Shown here: in pieces, positions 24,491-33,382 of the stretch
Position numbering within the stretch: position 1 is the first letter of the stretch
Layout of the letters: every line of letters starts with the position of its first letter
Source: CAZKEW01 sp964580435
GTDB taxonomy: Bacteria; Acidobacteriota; Aminicenantia; Aminicenantales; UBA8522
Reading direction: 5' to 3'
Length of the DNA: 45,146 bases
NCBI GenBank assembly: GCA_964580435.1
Contig: CAZOKP010000013.1
Location: forward strand, 1-45,146
The notes under the pieces: generated by a model
What the model was told of the DNA's origin: nothing
Seen by the model: the letters and a program-made list of their open reading frames with translations, nothing else
Database searches by the model: none
Program-made: the position numbers and the translations under genes

Positions 24491-25857
24491 TACCCCCGCC
24501 TCTCCTGGATGCGTTCGTTGAGCTTCCGGACTTCTTTCTTGAAGGCCCGGCCGCGCGCTTCGAAATTCTTGAACATGTCAAAACTCGTGCAGGCGGGAGC
24601 TAGAAGGACCATCTCTCCCGGTGATGTTGCGGCAAAAGAAAGCGCCACAGCTTCACGGAGCGAAGAGGCCTCCTCCATCGGGACGACTCTTCGCAGGGCG
24701 CCCTTGATTTTTTCGGTGGCTTCGCCGAGGAGTATGACTTTCTTGACCTTTTCCCTGACCGGCTTGCGGAGCTGGGTGAAATCGGCCCCTTTGTCCCGGC
24801 CGCCCAGAATGAGGACGATCGTCTTGTCAAAGCTCTGCAGCGCCTTGATGGTAGCGTCAACCGTTGTGGCTTTGGAATCGTTAATGAAATCGATGCGGCG
24901 GAGCGTTAAGACCTTTTCGAGGCGGTGCTCCAGCCCGGAGAAGCTCATGATTGAGGAGCGCATCGTCTGAACCGGGACACCCAGACAATAACCCACGAGC
25001 GCCGCCGCCATCACGTTCTCCTGGTTGTGCAGGCCCGGAAGAGGAACCTCGCTGGTCCGCAGGAGCCTTTCATCTTTTTTATCGCGCAGGACGACCCGTC
25101 CCGCTTTGAGGAAGCATCCCCGGCAGACCTCTTTCTTGCTGCTGAACGCATAGATTTCCGTCTCAACCTGGCCGACGAGCGCCCAGACGAGCCGGTCGTC
25201 TTGATTGAGGATGGCGATATCCCCCCGGCCTTGGGCCAGGAACAGCTTCTTTTTCGTGCTGTAATAGTCGTCAAAGGAGGCATGCCAATCCAGATGATTT
25301 TGCGAGATGTTGAGAAACACGGAGATATCTGGTTTGAACCGGTCGATGTGCTCCAGCTGGAAGCTCGAGATTTCTGTGACATAGATGTGGTCGGCGCGGC
25401 TCTTGTCCACGAAAGAAATGAGCGGGGTCCCGATGTTCCCGGCAAGATGCGATTTGAGCCCGGCCGCCCTGAGGATCTTGTGGGCCAGCGTTGCGGTCGT
25501 CGACTTTCCGTTGGTGCCGGTGATGCCCACGATTCTCCCTTTGAGGAAATGAAAGGCCAGTTCGATCTCGGAAATGACCTTGATCCCTGCTTTCTTGGCT
25601 ACGGCGATTTCAGGAAGAGCCGCCGCGCCCGGACTGGGGATGATGAGGTCTGCGCTGAGAAACGAATGAATGTCATGCCCTCCTGTTTCAACGACAGCGC
25701 CCATTTCCTTCCAGAAGCGGACCTTATTCCCCAGCTCTTCCACCGTCTTTATTTCACTGATCGTCACCTTGGCGCCCCGGCTGAGGAGAAAATTCGCCAT
25801 GGCCTCTCCGGTTTTTCCCAAACCGACGATCAGAATTTTTTTCCCAGCAATATCCAT
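24490..25857 (-). CDS. murD: UDP-N-acetylmuramoylalanine--D-glutamate ligase
   Basis: The 455-residue Mur ligase begins with a Rossmann-like motif (KILIVGLGKTGEAMANFL), carries the ATP P-loop GITGTNGKSTTATL, and shows the downstream NLDH-type sequence ISQNHLDWH followed by NDSKATTVDATIKAL, typical of MurD. It adds D-glutamate to UDP-MurNAc-L-Ala in the cytoplasm. It starts at an ATG at 25855-25857, two bases past the mraY stop. Length and motifs are normal. Confidence 0.96.
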   Translation of the reverse strand: MDIAGKKILIVGLGKTGEAMANFLLSRGAKVTISEIKTVEELGNKVRFWKEMGAVVETGGHDIHSFLSADLIIPSPGAAALPEIAVAKKAGIKVISEIELAFHFLKGRIVGITGTNGKSTTATLAHKILRAAGLKSHLAGNIGTPLISFVDKSRADHIYVTEISSFQLEHIDRFKPDISVFLNISQNHLDWHASFDDYYSTKKKLFLAQGRGDIAILNQDDRLVWALVGQVETEIYAFSSKKEVCRGCFLKAGRVVLRDKKDERLLRTSEVPLPGLHNQENVMAAALVGYCLGVPVQTMRSSIMSFSGLEHRLEKVLTLRRIDFINDSKATTVDATIKALQSFDKTIVLILGGRDKGADFTQLRKPVREKVKKVILLGEATEKIKGALRRVVPMEEASSLREAVALSFAATSPGEMVLLAPACTSFDMFKNFEARGRAFKKEVRKLNERIQERRG

Positions 25858-25859
25858 CT

Positions 25860-26948
25860 TTATCTCAACTTTAAAGTTGTCAGGCTGAAGAGGGCGAAAA
25901 TGATGGCCAGGATCCAGAACCTGACCACGATCTTTTCTTCGTGCCAGCCGATGAGCTCGAAGTGGTGATGAAGGGGAGCCATCCTGAAGATCCTCTTCCC
26001 TCCTGTGGCTTTGAAATAGGTAACCTGAAGGAGGACGGAGAACGCCTCGATGATAAAGACGCCGGCGACCATGAAGAGGAGGAATTCCTGCTTGATCATG
26101 ATGGCGATACCGCCGAGGGTCGCTCCCAGGGAGAGGGCTCCCACGTCTCCCATGAAGATCTGGGCAGGATGACAGTTGAACCAGAGGAAGGCGAGGCAGG
26201 CCCCAGAGAAGGCCCCGGCAAAGACGGTCAGCTCGGCCGCTTGAGCGACGCGGGGAATATTCAGGTATTGGGAGTAGACGGCATGACCGGAGATGTAAGT
26301 TAAAGCTGTCAGGGCAGCGGCGCTGATAAAGGTCAGCCCTATGGCCAGGCCATCCAGGCCGTCGGCAAGGTTAACGGCATTCGAAGAACCGACAAGGATA
26401 AAAATGATCCAGGGCAGATAGAACCACCCCAGGTAAGGGACCCATTTCTTGAAAAACGGGAAGCTCAGGTTCAGGCTGAACCCGTCGGTCAGCCCCAAGT
26501 AAACAAGAAAGAGGCCGATGGCCGCAGCCAGGAGGAACTGGAGCAGGATCTTGTTCCTGCCTCTCAGCCCGAGGGACGTGCGCTTCTTGACCTTCAGGAA
26601 GTCATCCCAGAAACCGATGGCGCCGAAGCAGGTCATGGTGATCATCCCGGTCCAAACGTAAGCGTTGCTGAGATTCCCCCAGAGCAGGGTCGAGACGAGG
26701 GTTGAGCCGATGATCAGGATGCCGCCCATGGAGGGGGTCCCTTTTTTCTGATAATGGCTCTGCGGACCTTCAACCCGGATTTCCTGGCCGATCTGGTGCT
26801 TTTTCATCATTTTGATGATCCAGGAACCAAGGATGAAGCTGACCAAGAGAGCTGTGATTCCGGCCAGGGCCGTCCGGACAGTGATGTAGCGGAAGACATT
26901 AAAAAAGATGTCGTATTTTCGCAACGGAACGAGAAGCCAGTACAACAC
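25860..26948 (-). CDS. mraY: Phospho-N-acetylmuramoyl-pentapeptide transferase
   Basis: The 362-residue polytopic protein (about ten membrane segments) carries the MraY signatures NAVNLADGLDGLAIG, FMGDVGALSLGA and the HHHFELIGW active-site loop. It transfers phospho-MurNAc-pentapeptide to undecaprenyl phosphate, making lipid I, at the cytoplasmic face of the inner membrane. The start is a GTG at 26946-26948, one base from the murF stop; a GAGG motif overlaps the start region only loosely, so the exact start has some doubt. Position between murF and murD is standard. Confidence 0.95.
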   Translation of the reverse strand: MLYWLLVPLRKYDIFFNVFRYITVRTALAGITALLVSFILGSWIIKMMKKHQIGQEIRVEGPQSHYQKKGTPSMGGILIIGSTLVSTLLWGNLSNAYVWTGMITMTCFGAIGFWDDFLKVKKRTSLGLRGRNKILLQFLLAAAIGLFLVYLGLTDGFSLNLSFPFFKKWVPYLGWFYLPWIIFILVGSSNAVNLADGLDGLAIGLTFISAAALTALTYISGHAVYSQYLNIPRVAQAAELTVFAGAFSGACLAFLWFNCHPAQIFMGDVGALSLGATLGGIAIMIKQEFLLFMVAGVFIIEAFSVLLQVTYFKATGGKRIFRMAPLHHHFELIGWHEEKIVVRFWILAIIFALFSLTTLKLR

Positions 26949-26949
26949 C

Positions 26950-28338
26950 TCAATTCTCCTTAAAAGCTTCCTTCAACCGATCGGCCACAATTTCCGTCCT
27001 TATCCCCCTTGACCCTTTTACTAAAACCAAATCCCCTTCCTGAATCAGGGGGAGAATCCTTTCCGCGGCCTCTTCGGACCGAGAAAAAGAGAAAATACGG
27101 TCTTTGTCCATCCCCGCCGAAAGCGCGCCTTCGACCATGCAAGAACCCAGCTGCCCTATTGTTACCAAGACATCCCAGCCGCACTCTGCGACCTGCTCGC
27201 CGGCGCGGAGATGAAACTCGGCTTCTCGCTCTCCGAGCTCCAGCATATCCCCCAGGACAGCGACTTTCCTTTTGGCCGGCAGGCCGGCTAGTCCTTTGAG
27301 GACATCTTCAAGCGCCTTGGGATTGGAGTTATAGGAGTCATCGATGAGTTTGATGCCGCGGCCGAGCGGAATAAGGCCGCCTCTTCTTGGAAATGGTTTG
27401 AGGCGAGGGATCTCGCGAACGATCCTTTCGAAGGGGATGGAGAAAGCGTGGCAGACGCCGACAGCCGCGAGCAGATTGTAGACGTAATCCTCGTAGAGAA
27501 AGGGAATGCGGATTTTTTCTTTCCGGTTTTCCAAGTGAAGGTCGAACTCTAACCCCGCCAGCCCCATTTTCTTAATAGCCGAAGCTCTGACATCGCAGCC
27601 GGAGGAAAGGCCGAAAAAGAGGGCCTTCCCTTTCCAGGCTCGGGCGATTTTACGGACCATGGAGTCGTCGCCATTAAGAACGGCGTGGCCGCCCTTCTTG
27701 GTCCCTGCGAGGATCTCTTTCTTGGCTGCAGCGATTCCCTCGAGGCTGTGGAAGAATTCAAGATGGACGGGGTTGATGTTGGTGATCACCGAGACATCGG
27801 GAGGTGCGATTTTGGTCAGGCCCAGGAGCTCTCCTGGAGCGCTCGTGCCCATTTCAAGAACAGTCACTTCATGGCCCGGGGTAAGCTTGAGCAGCGAGAG
27901 GGGAAGGCCGAGGGAGTTGTTGAAATTCCCTTCTGACTTATGGACCTGAAACTCCCGGGAGAGCAGGCTGGCGGTGAATTCTTTGGTCGTCGTCTTTCCG
28001 ATGCTTCCGGTGATTCCGACGATTTTGAGGGGATGGTCGCGGAGGACGGCTTTGGCCAGCGTTTGAAGAGCCGCGATCGTGTCAGCGACCCGGACCAGGG
28101 CAAAATCCTGACCGAGGCTGGGAACCTCTTGGGAGACCACTGCGCCCTGGGCTCCCTTGCCGGCCGCATCGGGGATAAAGTCATGCCCGTTTCTCTTCGC
28201 CACGATGGCAAAAAAGAGTTCTCCCGGCTCGCTCAGCCTGGAGTCGATGTTGAACTTGTGAAAAAGATGATTTCGATCGCCCTGAACGATGCGGCCGCTT
28301 GTTTTTGCGGCGATCTCATCCAGCCGGAGTTCCGCCAT
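26950..28338 (-). CDS. murF: UDP-N-acetylmuramoyl-tripeptide--D-alanyl-D-alanine ligase
   Basis: The 462-residue protein has the P-loop GITGSIGKTTTKEF, the NSLGLPLSLL segment after it, and the MurF-type IDDSYNSNPKALEDVL. It adds D-Ala-D-Ala to the tripeptide precursor in the cytoplasm. The ATG at 28338 overlaps the murE stop by one base (TGATG) and is preferred over the GTG one codon earlier. The N-terminal region (about 1-90) has the MurF substrate-binding fold with SRLSEPGELFFAI. Normal length. Confidence 0.95.
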   Translation of the reverse strand: MAELRLDEIAAKTSGRIVQGDRNHLFHKFNIDSRLSEPGELFFAIVAKRNGHDFIPDAAGKGAQGAVVSQEVPSLGQDFALVRVADTIAALQTLAKAVLRDHPLKIVGITGSIGKTTTKEFTASLLSREFQVHKSEGNFNNSLGLPLSLLKLTPGHEVTVLEMGTSAPGELLGLTKIAPPDVSVITNINPVHLEFFHSLEGIAAAKKEILAGTKKGGHAVLNGDDSMVRKIARAWKGKALFFGLSSGCDVRASAIKKMGLAGLEFDLHLENRKEKIRIPFLYEDYVYNLLAAVGVCHAFSIPFERIVREIPRLKPFPRRGGLIPLGRGIKLIDDSYNSNPKALEDVLKGLAGLPAKRKVAVLGDMLELGEREAEFHLRAGEQVAECGWDVLVTIGQLGSCMVEGALSAGMDKDRIFSFSRSEEAAERILPLIQEGDLVLVKGSRGIRTEIVADRLKEAFKEN

Positions 28339-29807
28339 CACTGTTTCGACTCCATTGTTTTGAGGATGGAGCGGATGACCTCGGCGTCGTCAAAAGAGAT
28401 CGTCCGGTCCCTAAAAATCTGATAGTTTTCGTGCCCCTTGCCGGCGACAAGAACATAATCTCCCTTTTTTGCCGCGGCCAGGGCCTCTTCTATGGCCTTC
28501 CTTCGGTCGGGGACAATGCAGTAGTTCTTTGAGCTTTGAAGGAGGAAGCCTTTTTCGATGTCGGCGATGATGGCCAAGGGGTCTTCAGAGCGGGGATTGT
28601 CGGAGGTCAGATACGTCCAATCGGCGAGTTTCGCCGCGACCTCTCCCATCCTGGGTCTTTTCGATTTGTCCCTGTCTCCCCCCGCTCCGACGACAAGAAG
28701 AATCCGGCCGGGTTTCAGCTCCCGGACGGTTTCCAGCAGGTTCCTGAGGGCATTATCGGTATGGGCATAGTCTACAAAAACCGGAAAACCCAAGGGGTTC
28801 TCAATTTTCTCCATCCTTCCCGGGATGTTTTTAAGCGCGGTTATGCCCTCTTTAATGGTCGGAGCCGGTATGTTCAGGGCCAGACTCGTGGCGAAAGCAG
28901 CCAGGATATTGTAGAAATTATGCTTCCCCATCAGAGGAGAGCAGACCTTGATCTGGCCGCCGGGAAATTCAACCTCCGCCTTTGTTCCCGTTTCGGTCGG
29001 CCTGTAGTTTTGGCCACGGACAATGGCCGCGGGCTCAAGCCCAAAAGAAACCGTAGTCAGGGGAAGCTCGGCGATCAATTTTTTTCCCCACGGGTCATCC
29101 AAGTTCACAACCGCCGTCCTCTTCTTGGCATTCAGGAAAAAGAGCTTCTTTTTCGCTTCGAAATAATCTTCCATGGACTCATGGTAATCCAGGTGCTCGG
29201 CGCTCAGGTTGGTAAAGACCGCGATGTCGAACCTAATCCCCCAGACTCTCTTGAGGTCGAGGGCGTGAGAGGAGACTTCGACGAGACAATGAGTGACGCT
29301 CTGAGCCAGCATCTCGCTCATCATTCTTTGGATTTCCGGAGCCTCGGGCGTCGTCCTGCCCGCGGAGAGAACCTTGTCCGACCACCTGTAGTTGATCGTC
29401 CCGATAACACCGGTCTCGTGCCCGGCCCGCTTCAGAATGGACTCGAGAAGATAGGTGAGGGTTGTCTTTCCCTTCGTTCCGGTTATGCCGATGACTTTCA
29501 TCCCGGACGAAGGATGGTCATAGAAATTGGCCGCGGCGAGGGCTAGCGCTTCCCGAGCGTCGGCAACCGTGATCCAGGTGACCTTCAAGGGCGGAGGTTT
29601 GGGCTTCTCGGAGAGGATGGCGCCGGCTCCGCGGCTGAGAGCATCCTCAATAAAGTCATTGCCGTCCTTCTTTTCTCCCCGAAGAGCGGCGAACAGGAAT
29701 CCCTGCTGGACCTCCAGGGATGAATAGGCGAGGCCGAGGATTTCCGTGCCGCCGTTCCCGTTAACATGCATGCCGGGAACGTCTTTGAGCAGGTCCTTGA
29801 GCTTCAT
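28338..29807 (-). CDS. murE: UDP-MurNAc-tripeptide synthetase, meso-diaminopimelate type
   Basis: The 489-residue Mur ligase has the SSLEVQQGFLFAALRG N-terminal motif, P-loop GITGTKGKTTLTYLL, and the EVSSHALDLKRV segment. The third-position specificity loop reads DNPR at residues 403-406 (in TSDNPRSEDP), the established signature of enzymes that add meso-diaminopimelate rather than lysine. This predicts a Gram-negative-type stem peptide. Its ATG overlaps the ftsI stop by four bases (ATGA). Length is typical. Confidence 0.96.
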   Translation of the reverse strand: MKLKDLLKDVPGMHVNGNGGTEILGLAYSSLEVQQGFLFAALRGEKKDGNDFIEDALSRGAGAILSEKPKPPPLKVTWITVADAREALALAAANFYDHPSSGMKVIGITGTKGKTTLTYLLESILKRAGHETGVIGTINYRWSDKVLSAGRTTPEAPEIQRMMSEMLAQSVTHCLVEVSSHALDLKRVWGIRFDIAVFTNLSAEHLDYHESMEDYFEAKKKLFFLNAKKRTAVVNLDDPWGKKLIAELPLTTVSFGLEPAAIVRGQNYRPTETGTKAEVEFPGGQIKVCSPLMGKHNFYNILAAFATSLALNIPAPTIKEGITALKNIPGRMEKIENPLGFPVFVDYAHTDNALRNLLETVRELKPGRILLVVGAGGDRDKSKRPRMGEVAAKLADWTYLTSDNPRSEDPLAIIADIEKGFLLQSSKNYCIVPDRRKAIEEALAAAKKGDYVLVAGKGHENYQIFRDRTISFDDAEVIRSILKTMESKQ

Positions 29808-31570
29808 CGTTCGCTTTCTCTTCTAAGCTGAGCCGTGACGATCTTTTTCGCTGGGTCTATCGCGGGCGGTTGCCTGAGGTAAAGCAGAACCCGGCTGGCG
29901 ATCTCGCGGAAAACGGGGGCAGCCACCTGCCCGCCGTAGTGAAGGTCGGTCCTGGGGTCATCGATCACCACGATCATGGAAATAACAGGCTTCTCCGCCG
30001 GGACGAAACCGACAAACGAAGCCAGATGTCGCGTGGCCATGTAGGTGCCGGTGGCAGGGTCAATTTTTTGAGCCGTCCCCGTCTTTCCGGCGACGGTGTA
30101 ACCTTTGAGCTGAGCCGCCTGACCCGTGCCGTCCAGGACGACCTCTTCGAAAATGCGGTCGATGAGGTCATTCGCCGTTTTCTCGGAGATGATTCTCTCA
30201 AAAGGAGAAGGGGAGACCTCGATCGAGCCGGCAAGGTCGGGCGTTTCGCGGGTAATTCGCGGCGGGACCAGGCAGCCCCTGTTGGCGATGACGTTCATGG
30301 CCTGGAGGATTTGAATGGCCGTGACTGAGATCTCGTAGCCGATGGCATGGGCGGGGAGAGACGTCTTGGTCCAGGTCTTAAGAGGGTGAAGAATGCCGTT
30401 TTCTTCTCCCGGGAGCTCGATGCCTGTTTTTTGGCCGAACCGGAAATTTTTGATCATTTTGTAGAGGTTCTCTGGGCCAATGTGATAAGACACTTGGATT
30501 GTGCCGACGTTGGAGGAGTGGATGATGACATCCGAAAACGTGAGGATGCCCAATTTTTTATGATCGTAGATTGTCCAGCCTGCCACCTTGATCCTGCCGG
30601 CGCTGCAGTCGAATATCTTATTAAAACCGACCAGTCCCAGTTCTCTGGCTGCAACAGCGGTGATGATCTTGAACGTGGAGCCGGGCTCGAAATTGAACTG
30701 GATGGCCCGGTTGCGTTCGGCTTCAGGAGATGAGGGAGGATAGAAATTCGGGTCGTACGTCGGGTAGCTGGCCATGGCCAGGATTTCGCCCGAGGAAGGC
30801 TGAGATATGATCACCGTCCCTCCTGCGGCGCCGCTCTCTTCGACGGCCTTGGCCAGTTCCCGTTCGGCGATATATTGGATCGTTTCATCGATTGTCAGGA
30901 TCAAGTCTTGCCCGGGCGTGGGCTCTTTGATAACTTCCAGGTGATAGGGCCTTTTGCGAGCGTCCCGGAGGATGAGGCTCTGGCCCTTTTCTCCCTGGAG
31001 TCGGGAGTTGTACTGGAATTCCACGCCGCCGGCTCCTTTGTCATCGATATTTACGCCACCGAGGACGTGAGCCGCCAGCGTCCCCAGAGGATAAGTCCTC
31101 TTGTGCTCTTCCTGGAAATCGATTCCGCTCAAGTTCAACCGCCTCACGAGCTCCGCTTTTTCCGGGCTGATTTTTCTTTTTACCCAGATGAAGGGCGCTC
31201 CCTCCGCCATTTTTGTCTTGATGTTCTGGAGCTCCTTGTCCGAAAGGTCGAGGATTTTGCGAACCTGCCGAATCCGGGCGAATTGCTGCTCGAAAGGCTC
31301 CTCGTCGGAGGGTAGGAAGAAAGCCGAAAGCACCGGAAGGCTCCGGGCCATAATCTTGCCGCTGCGGTCATAGATCGTTCCCCGCTCGGGGTTGATTTCC
31401 GGTTTTAGCTGGTTCTGTTTCAGGACGGCGGTTTTTAGCCGGCCGTGATCGATCACCTGGAGCTCGATGAGCCGGAGGGTCAGGCCGAAAAACCAGAGGA
31501 AGAAAAAGAAAGTCAGCAGGATCGTTCTTTTGCCCAGCCTTTTCTCTTTGGGATAATAGATCTCGTTCAT
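29804..31570 (-). CDS. ftsI: Septal peptidoglycan transpeptidase FtsI (PBP3/PBP2-like)
   Basis: The 588-residue class B penicillin-binding protein has a short cytoplasmic tail, one membrane helix (about 15-35), a pedestal domain beginning RGTIYDRSGKIMA and a transpeptidase domain. The active-site motifs are S298-TFK (in EPGSTFKII), SSN in IHSSNVG, and KTGT at 496-499. There is no PASTA domain. It crosslinks septal peptidoglycan in the periplasm with FtsW. It starts four bases into the end of ftsL (ATGA-type overlap) and overlaps murE by four. Assignment as FtsI rather than a Spo-type PBP follows from its place in the cluster. Confidence 0.95.
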   Translation of the reverse strand: MNEIYYPKEKRLGKRTILLTFFFFLWFFGLTLRLIELQVIDHGRLKTAVLKQNQLKPEINPERGTIYDRSGKIMARSLPVLSAFFLPSDEEPFEQQFARIRQVRKILDLSDKELQNIKTKMAEGAPFIWVKRKISPEKAELVRRLNLSGIDFQEEHKRTYPLGTLAAHVLGGVNIDDKGAGGVEFQYNSRLQGEKGQSLILRDARKRPYHLEVIKEPTPGQDLILTIDETIQYIAERELAKAVEESGAAGGTVIISQPSSGEILAMASYPTYDPNFYPPSSPEAERNRAIQFNFEPGSTFKIITAVAARELGLVGFNKIFDCSAGRIKVAGWTIYDHKKLGILTFSDVIIHSSNVGTIQVSYHIGPENLYKMIKNFRFGQKTGIELPGEENGILHPLKTWTKTSLPAHAIGYEISVTAIQILQAMNVIANRGCLVPPRITRETPDLAGSIEVSPSPFERIISEKTANDLIDRIFEEVVLDGTGQAAQLKGYTVAGKTGTAQKIDPATGTYMATRHLASFVGFVPAEKPVISMIVVIDDPRTDLHYGGQVAAPVFREIASRVLLYLRQPPAIDPAKKIVTAQLRRESER

Positions 31571-31875
31571 TTTCCGTCGGGCGCCTTAAAATCCTCATAA
31601 ATGATCTGCTCTTCTTTGGGCTCGACAAGGCTGAGCTCGTCGCGGGCGATCTTGTCCACCCTGTCAAGCGCGAGGAGCGCTGCTCTTTGCGTCTCCAGTT
31701 TTTTGATCTCTTCCTCGAGACGGAGGATATCCGCCTCGAGTTTTCCGATTTGATAGCCAAGGTTGATCAGAGCGGCTTGGTGCCAGATATAAAACGTGAG
31801 GATAGCGACGGCGAGAAGAATGCAGCCCGCCGCCAGGATGATCTCTTTTTTCTGGTATTTTTTCCTGACCATCAT
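31567..31875 (-). CDS. ftsL: FtsL-like division protein
   Basis: The start is one of two adjacent ATGs at 31873-31875 and 31870-31872, overlapping the rsmH stop; the longer open frame upstream is the reverse frame of rsmH. The 102-residue product has a basic N-terminus, one membrane helix (about 12-31) and a periplasmic coiled coil with leucine/isoleucine heptads (LEADILRLEEEIKKLETQ), ending acidic. This is the build of FtsL, which bridges FtsQ and the FtsW/FtsI synthase. FtsL and FtsB are too divergent for sequence identity to separate, so the position between rsmH and ftsI decides the name. Confidence 0.82.
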   Translation of the reverse strand: MMVRKKYQKKEIILAAGCILLAVAILTFYIWHQAALINLGYQIGKLEADILRLEEEIKKLETQRAALLALDRVDKIARDELSLVEPKEEQIIYEDFKAPDGK

Positions 31876-32768
31876 ATTTTCTCGATCGCTCTCAGCTTGG
31901 CCGGCTTCGACCTCGAGTTCGCCACAATTTCTTCCTCTGTCGGAGTGACAGGCTTCCTGGTGAGAAGACGGACGAGGGCGGGCTTGTCGTTGGCCGCGGC
32001 CAGCCTGGCAAACGTGTGTTTCACAATCCTGTCTTCGAGGGAATGGAAAGAGATGGCGACCAGGCGCGCCCCGGACACCACCTTTCCGGCCATGTCTACA
32101 AGGAATTCTCCGACTCCGGTGAGCTCCCCATTGACCTCGATGCGGAGGGCCTGGAACACCTTGGCCGCCGGATGGACCTTCCCTTTCTGGGGAATCCAAT
32201 GGCAGACGTCCTCGATGACCCGGCGGAGCTCTGCGGTGGTCTGGATCCTGTGCCCTTTTCTCCGGGTTACAATCTCCCGGGCCAATCTTCTCGCCTGTCT
32301 GAGTTCTCCATATCCCTGGAAGAGCTGGCCGAGCTTGGGTTCAGAATAGGTGTCGATGATTTTGAAGGCCGTCGTTTTGTTGCGCACGTCCATCCTCATG
32401 TCCAGGGGACCCTCTTGGTTGAAGCTGAACCCTCTTTCTGGGGAGTCGAGCTGGAAGGAGGAAAGGCCGAGGTCAAGAAGCAGCCCCCGGACAGAGGAAA
32501 AGTCAATATCCAACTCGGGAAGGTAACGGAAGTCGGAGTGGTAGAGCTGGACCCTTTGAGCGTAGGGCCTTAGTTTTTCTTTCGCTTCAGCCAGAGCGGC
32601 CGCATCAATGTCGAATCCGACGAGCCGAGCACGGGGGTTCGTCCTCAGGATTTCCAGGGCATGTCCGGCCAGGCCGATTGTGCAATCGATGTAAATTCCC
32701 TCTCTTGAAGCGTCCAAATATTCCAGGACTTCCGTGAGCAGGACTGGCACATGTCCTCTTACACTCAT
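31872..32768 (-). CDS. rsmH: 16S rRNA (cytosine-1402 N4)-methyltransferase RsmH (MraW)
   Basis: The 298-residue protein begins HVPVLLTEVLEYLD, the family start, and has the SAM-binding region DCTIGLAGHALEIL with GFDIDAAALAEA, the conserved ERGFSFNQEGPLDMRMD segment and a C-terminal ISFHSLEDRIVKHTF motif. It methylates cytosine 1402 of 16S rRNA in the ribosomal decoding site. The gene overlaps mraZ by four bases (ATGA) and ftsL at its end. Normal length and order. Confidence 0.96.
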   Translation of the reverse strand: MSVRGHVPVLLTEVLEYLDASREGIYIDCTIGLAGHALEILRTNPRARLVGFDIDAAALAEAKEKLRPYAQRVQLYHSDFRYLPELDIDFSSVRGLLLDLGLSSFQLDSPERGFSFNQEGPLDMRMDVRNKTTAFKIIDTYSEPKLGQLFQGYGELRQARRLAREIVTRRKGHRIQTTAELRRVIEDVCHWIPQKGKVHPAAKVFQALRIEVNGELTGVGEFLVDMAGKVVSGARLVAISFHSLEDRIVKHTFARLAAANDKPALVRLLTRKPVTPTEEEIVANSRSKPAKLRAIEKI

Positions 32769-33232
32769 TCCGGTTTTCCGCGAGGGATGAGCCCGGCGAT
32801 GCTCTCGAAGTCTTCATCCGTCAGCGGTTTTTTCTCGAGTTTCTCATCCAAAACGGCTCTGTTCCAGATCTCCAGATGGTTGTTCAGGCCGATGACTTCT
32901 ACTTCTTCCTGAAGCTTAGCCGTCCCGCGCAAGGATACGTTGAGCAACACGCGGCCTTTTGAATCGATTTCGTGTCTGGCTCCTTTTCGGTTGACCCGGA
33001 GCATGAAATTCCTGACATCGGGCCTGAGATGAAGAGCTCCTTCTTTGGCGACGCCGGTCAGCTCCTCCCATACGGGCAGAGGGTAAATCTGAACGGCTTC
33101 GTCGGTCAGGGATGTAATGAAGACTTCCTTTCCGTATTCGGTTTCAATGGCGGTTCGGAATTTTTCCGGGATCTTGACTCGGCCGCTCTTATCTATTTTC
33201 GCCGTGTAGTTTCCTATCAAAGTGTTTCCCAT
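32765..33232 (-). CDS. mraZ: Transcriptional regulator MraZ
   Basis: The start is the ATG at 33232 (MGNTLIGNYTAKIDKSGRVKIP); the frame continues open to 33289 but that part is the promoter. The 155-residue protein contains two SpoVT/AbrB-like domains, with the DNA-binding motifs KIDKSGRVKIPEKFR and EIDSKGRVLL. MraZ forms ring oligomers and represses its own operon. Three boxes matching its known operator lie upstream and overlap the ATG. There is no good separate ribosome binding site; GGGA of the second box is about 5 bases from the ATG and may serve. The C-terminus has a short extra tail (about 135-155). Confidence 0.95.
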   Translation of the reverse strand: MGNTLIGNYTAKIDKSGRVKIPEKFRTAIETEYGKEVFITSLTDEAVQIYPLPVWEELTGVAKEGALHLRPDVRNFMLRVNRKGARHEIDSKGRVLLNVSLRGTAKLQEEVEVIGLNNHLEIWNRAVLDEKLEKKPLTDEDFESIAGLIPRGKPE

Positions 33233-33251
33233 TTTGTCCCGTTTTATCCCG
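33227..33251 (-). promoter_or_regulatory. MraZ operator: three (C/T)GGGA boxes, 10-bp period
   Basis: On the - strand CGGGA, CGGGA and TGGGA lie at 33247-33251, 33237-33241 and 33227-33231, each separated by 5 bases. The known MraZ operator in E. coli is TGGGN repeats with 5-base spacers. The last box includes the G of the mraZ ATG and the second box may be the ribosome binding site, so MraZ binding could also occupy the translation start region of the DNA. Confidence 0.75.
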
Positions 33252-33260
33252 TTTTCCTTG

Positions 33261-33289
33261 AATATAGGAGAGAAAAATTCAAATGTCAA
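33261..33289 (-). promoter_or_regulatory. Near-consensus sigma-70 promoter of the mraZ-ftsZ operon
   Basis: TTGACA (33284-33289) and TATATT (33261-33266) on the - strand are separated by exactly 17 bases. Upstream of the -35 is a long AT-rich tract that could be an UP element. Transcription would begin near 33254, just before the MraZ boxes. Confidence 0.75.
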
Positions 33290-33382
33290 GAAAAAAATTA
33301 AGAAAAATATAGAGTATATACTTAGATTCTATATATAGAGGGACGATTGGAATGAGGCACTAATAATGGGGCTTAAATGAGG

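Noticed and set aside
31567..32199. A 210-residue ORF ending in the FtsL-like protein
   Set aside because: The first 108 codons lie over rsmH and look like noise; the real start is near 31875.
32765..33289. MraZ starting at 33289
   Set aside because: That start (TTG) is the -35 box of the promoter; MraZ homology begins at 33232.
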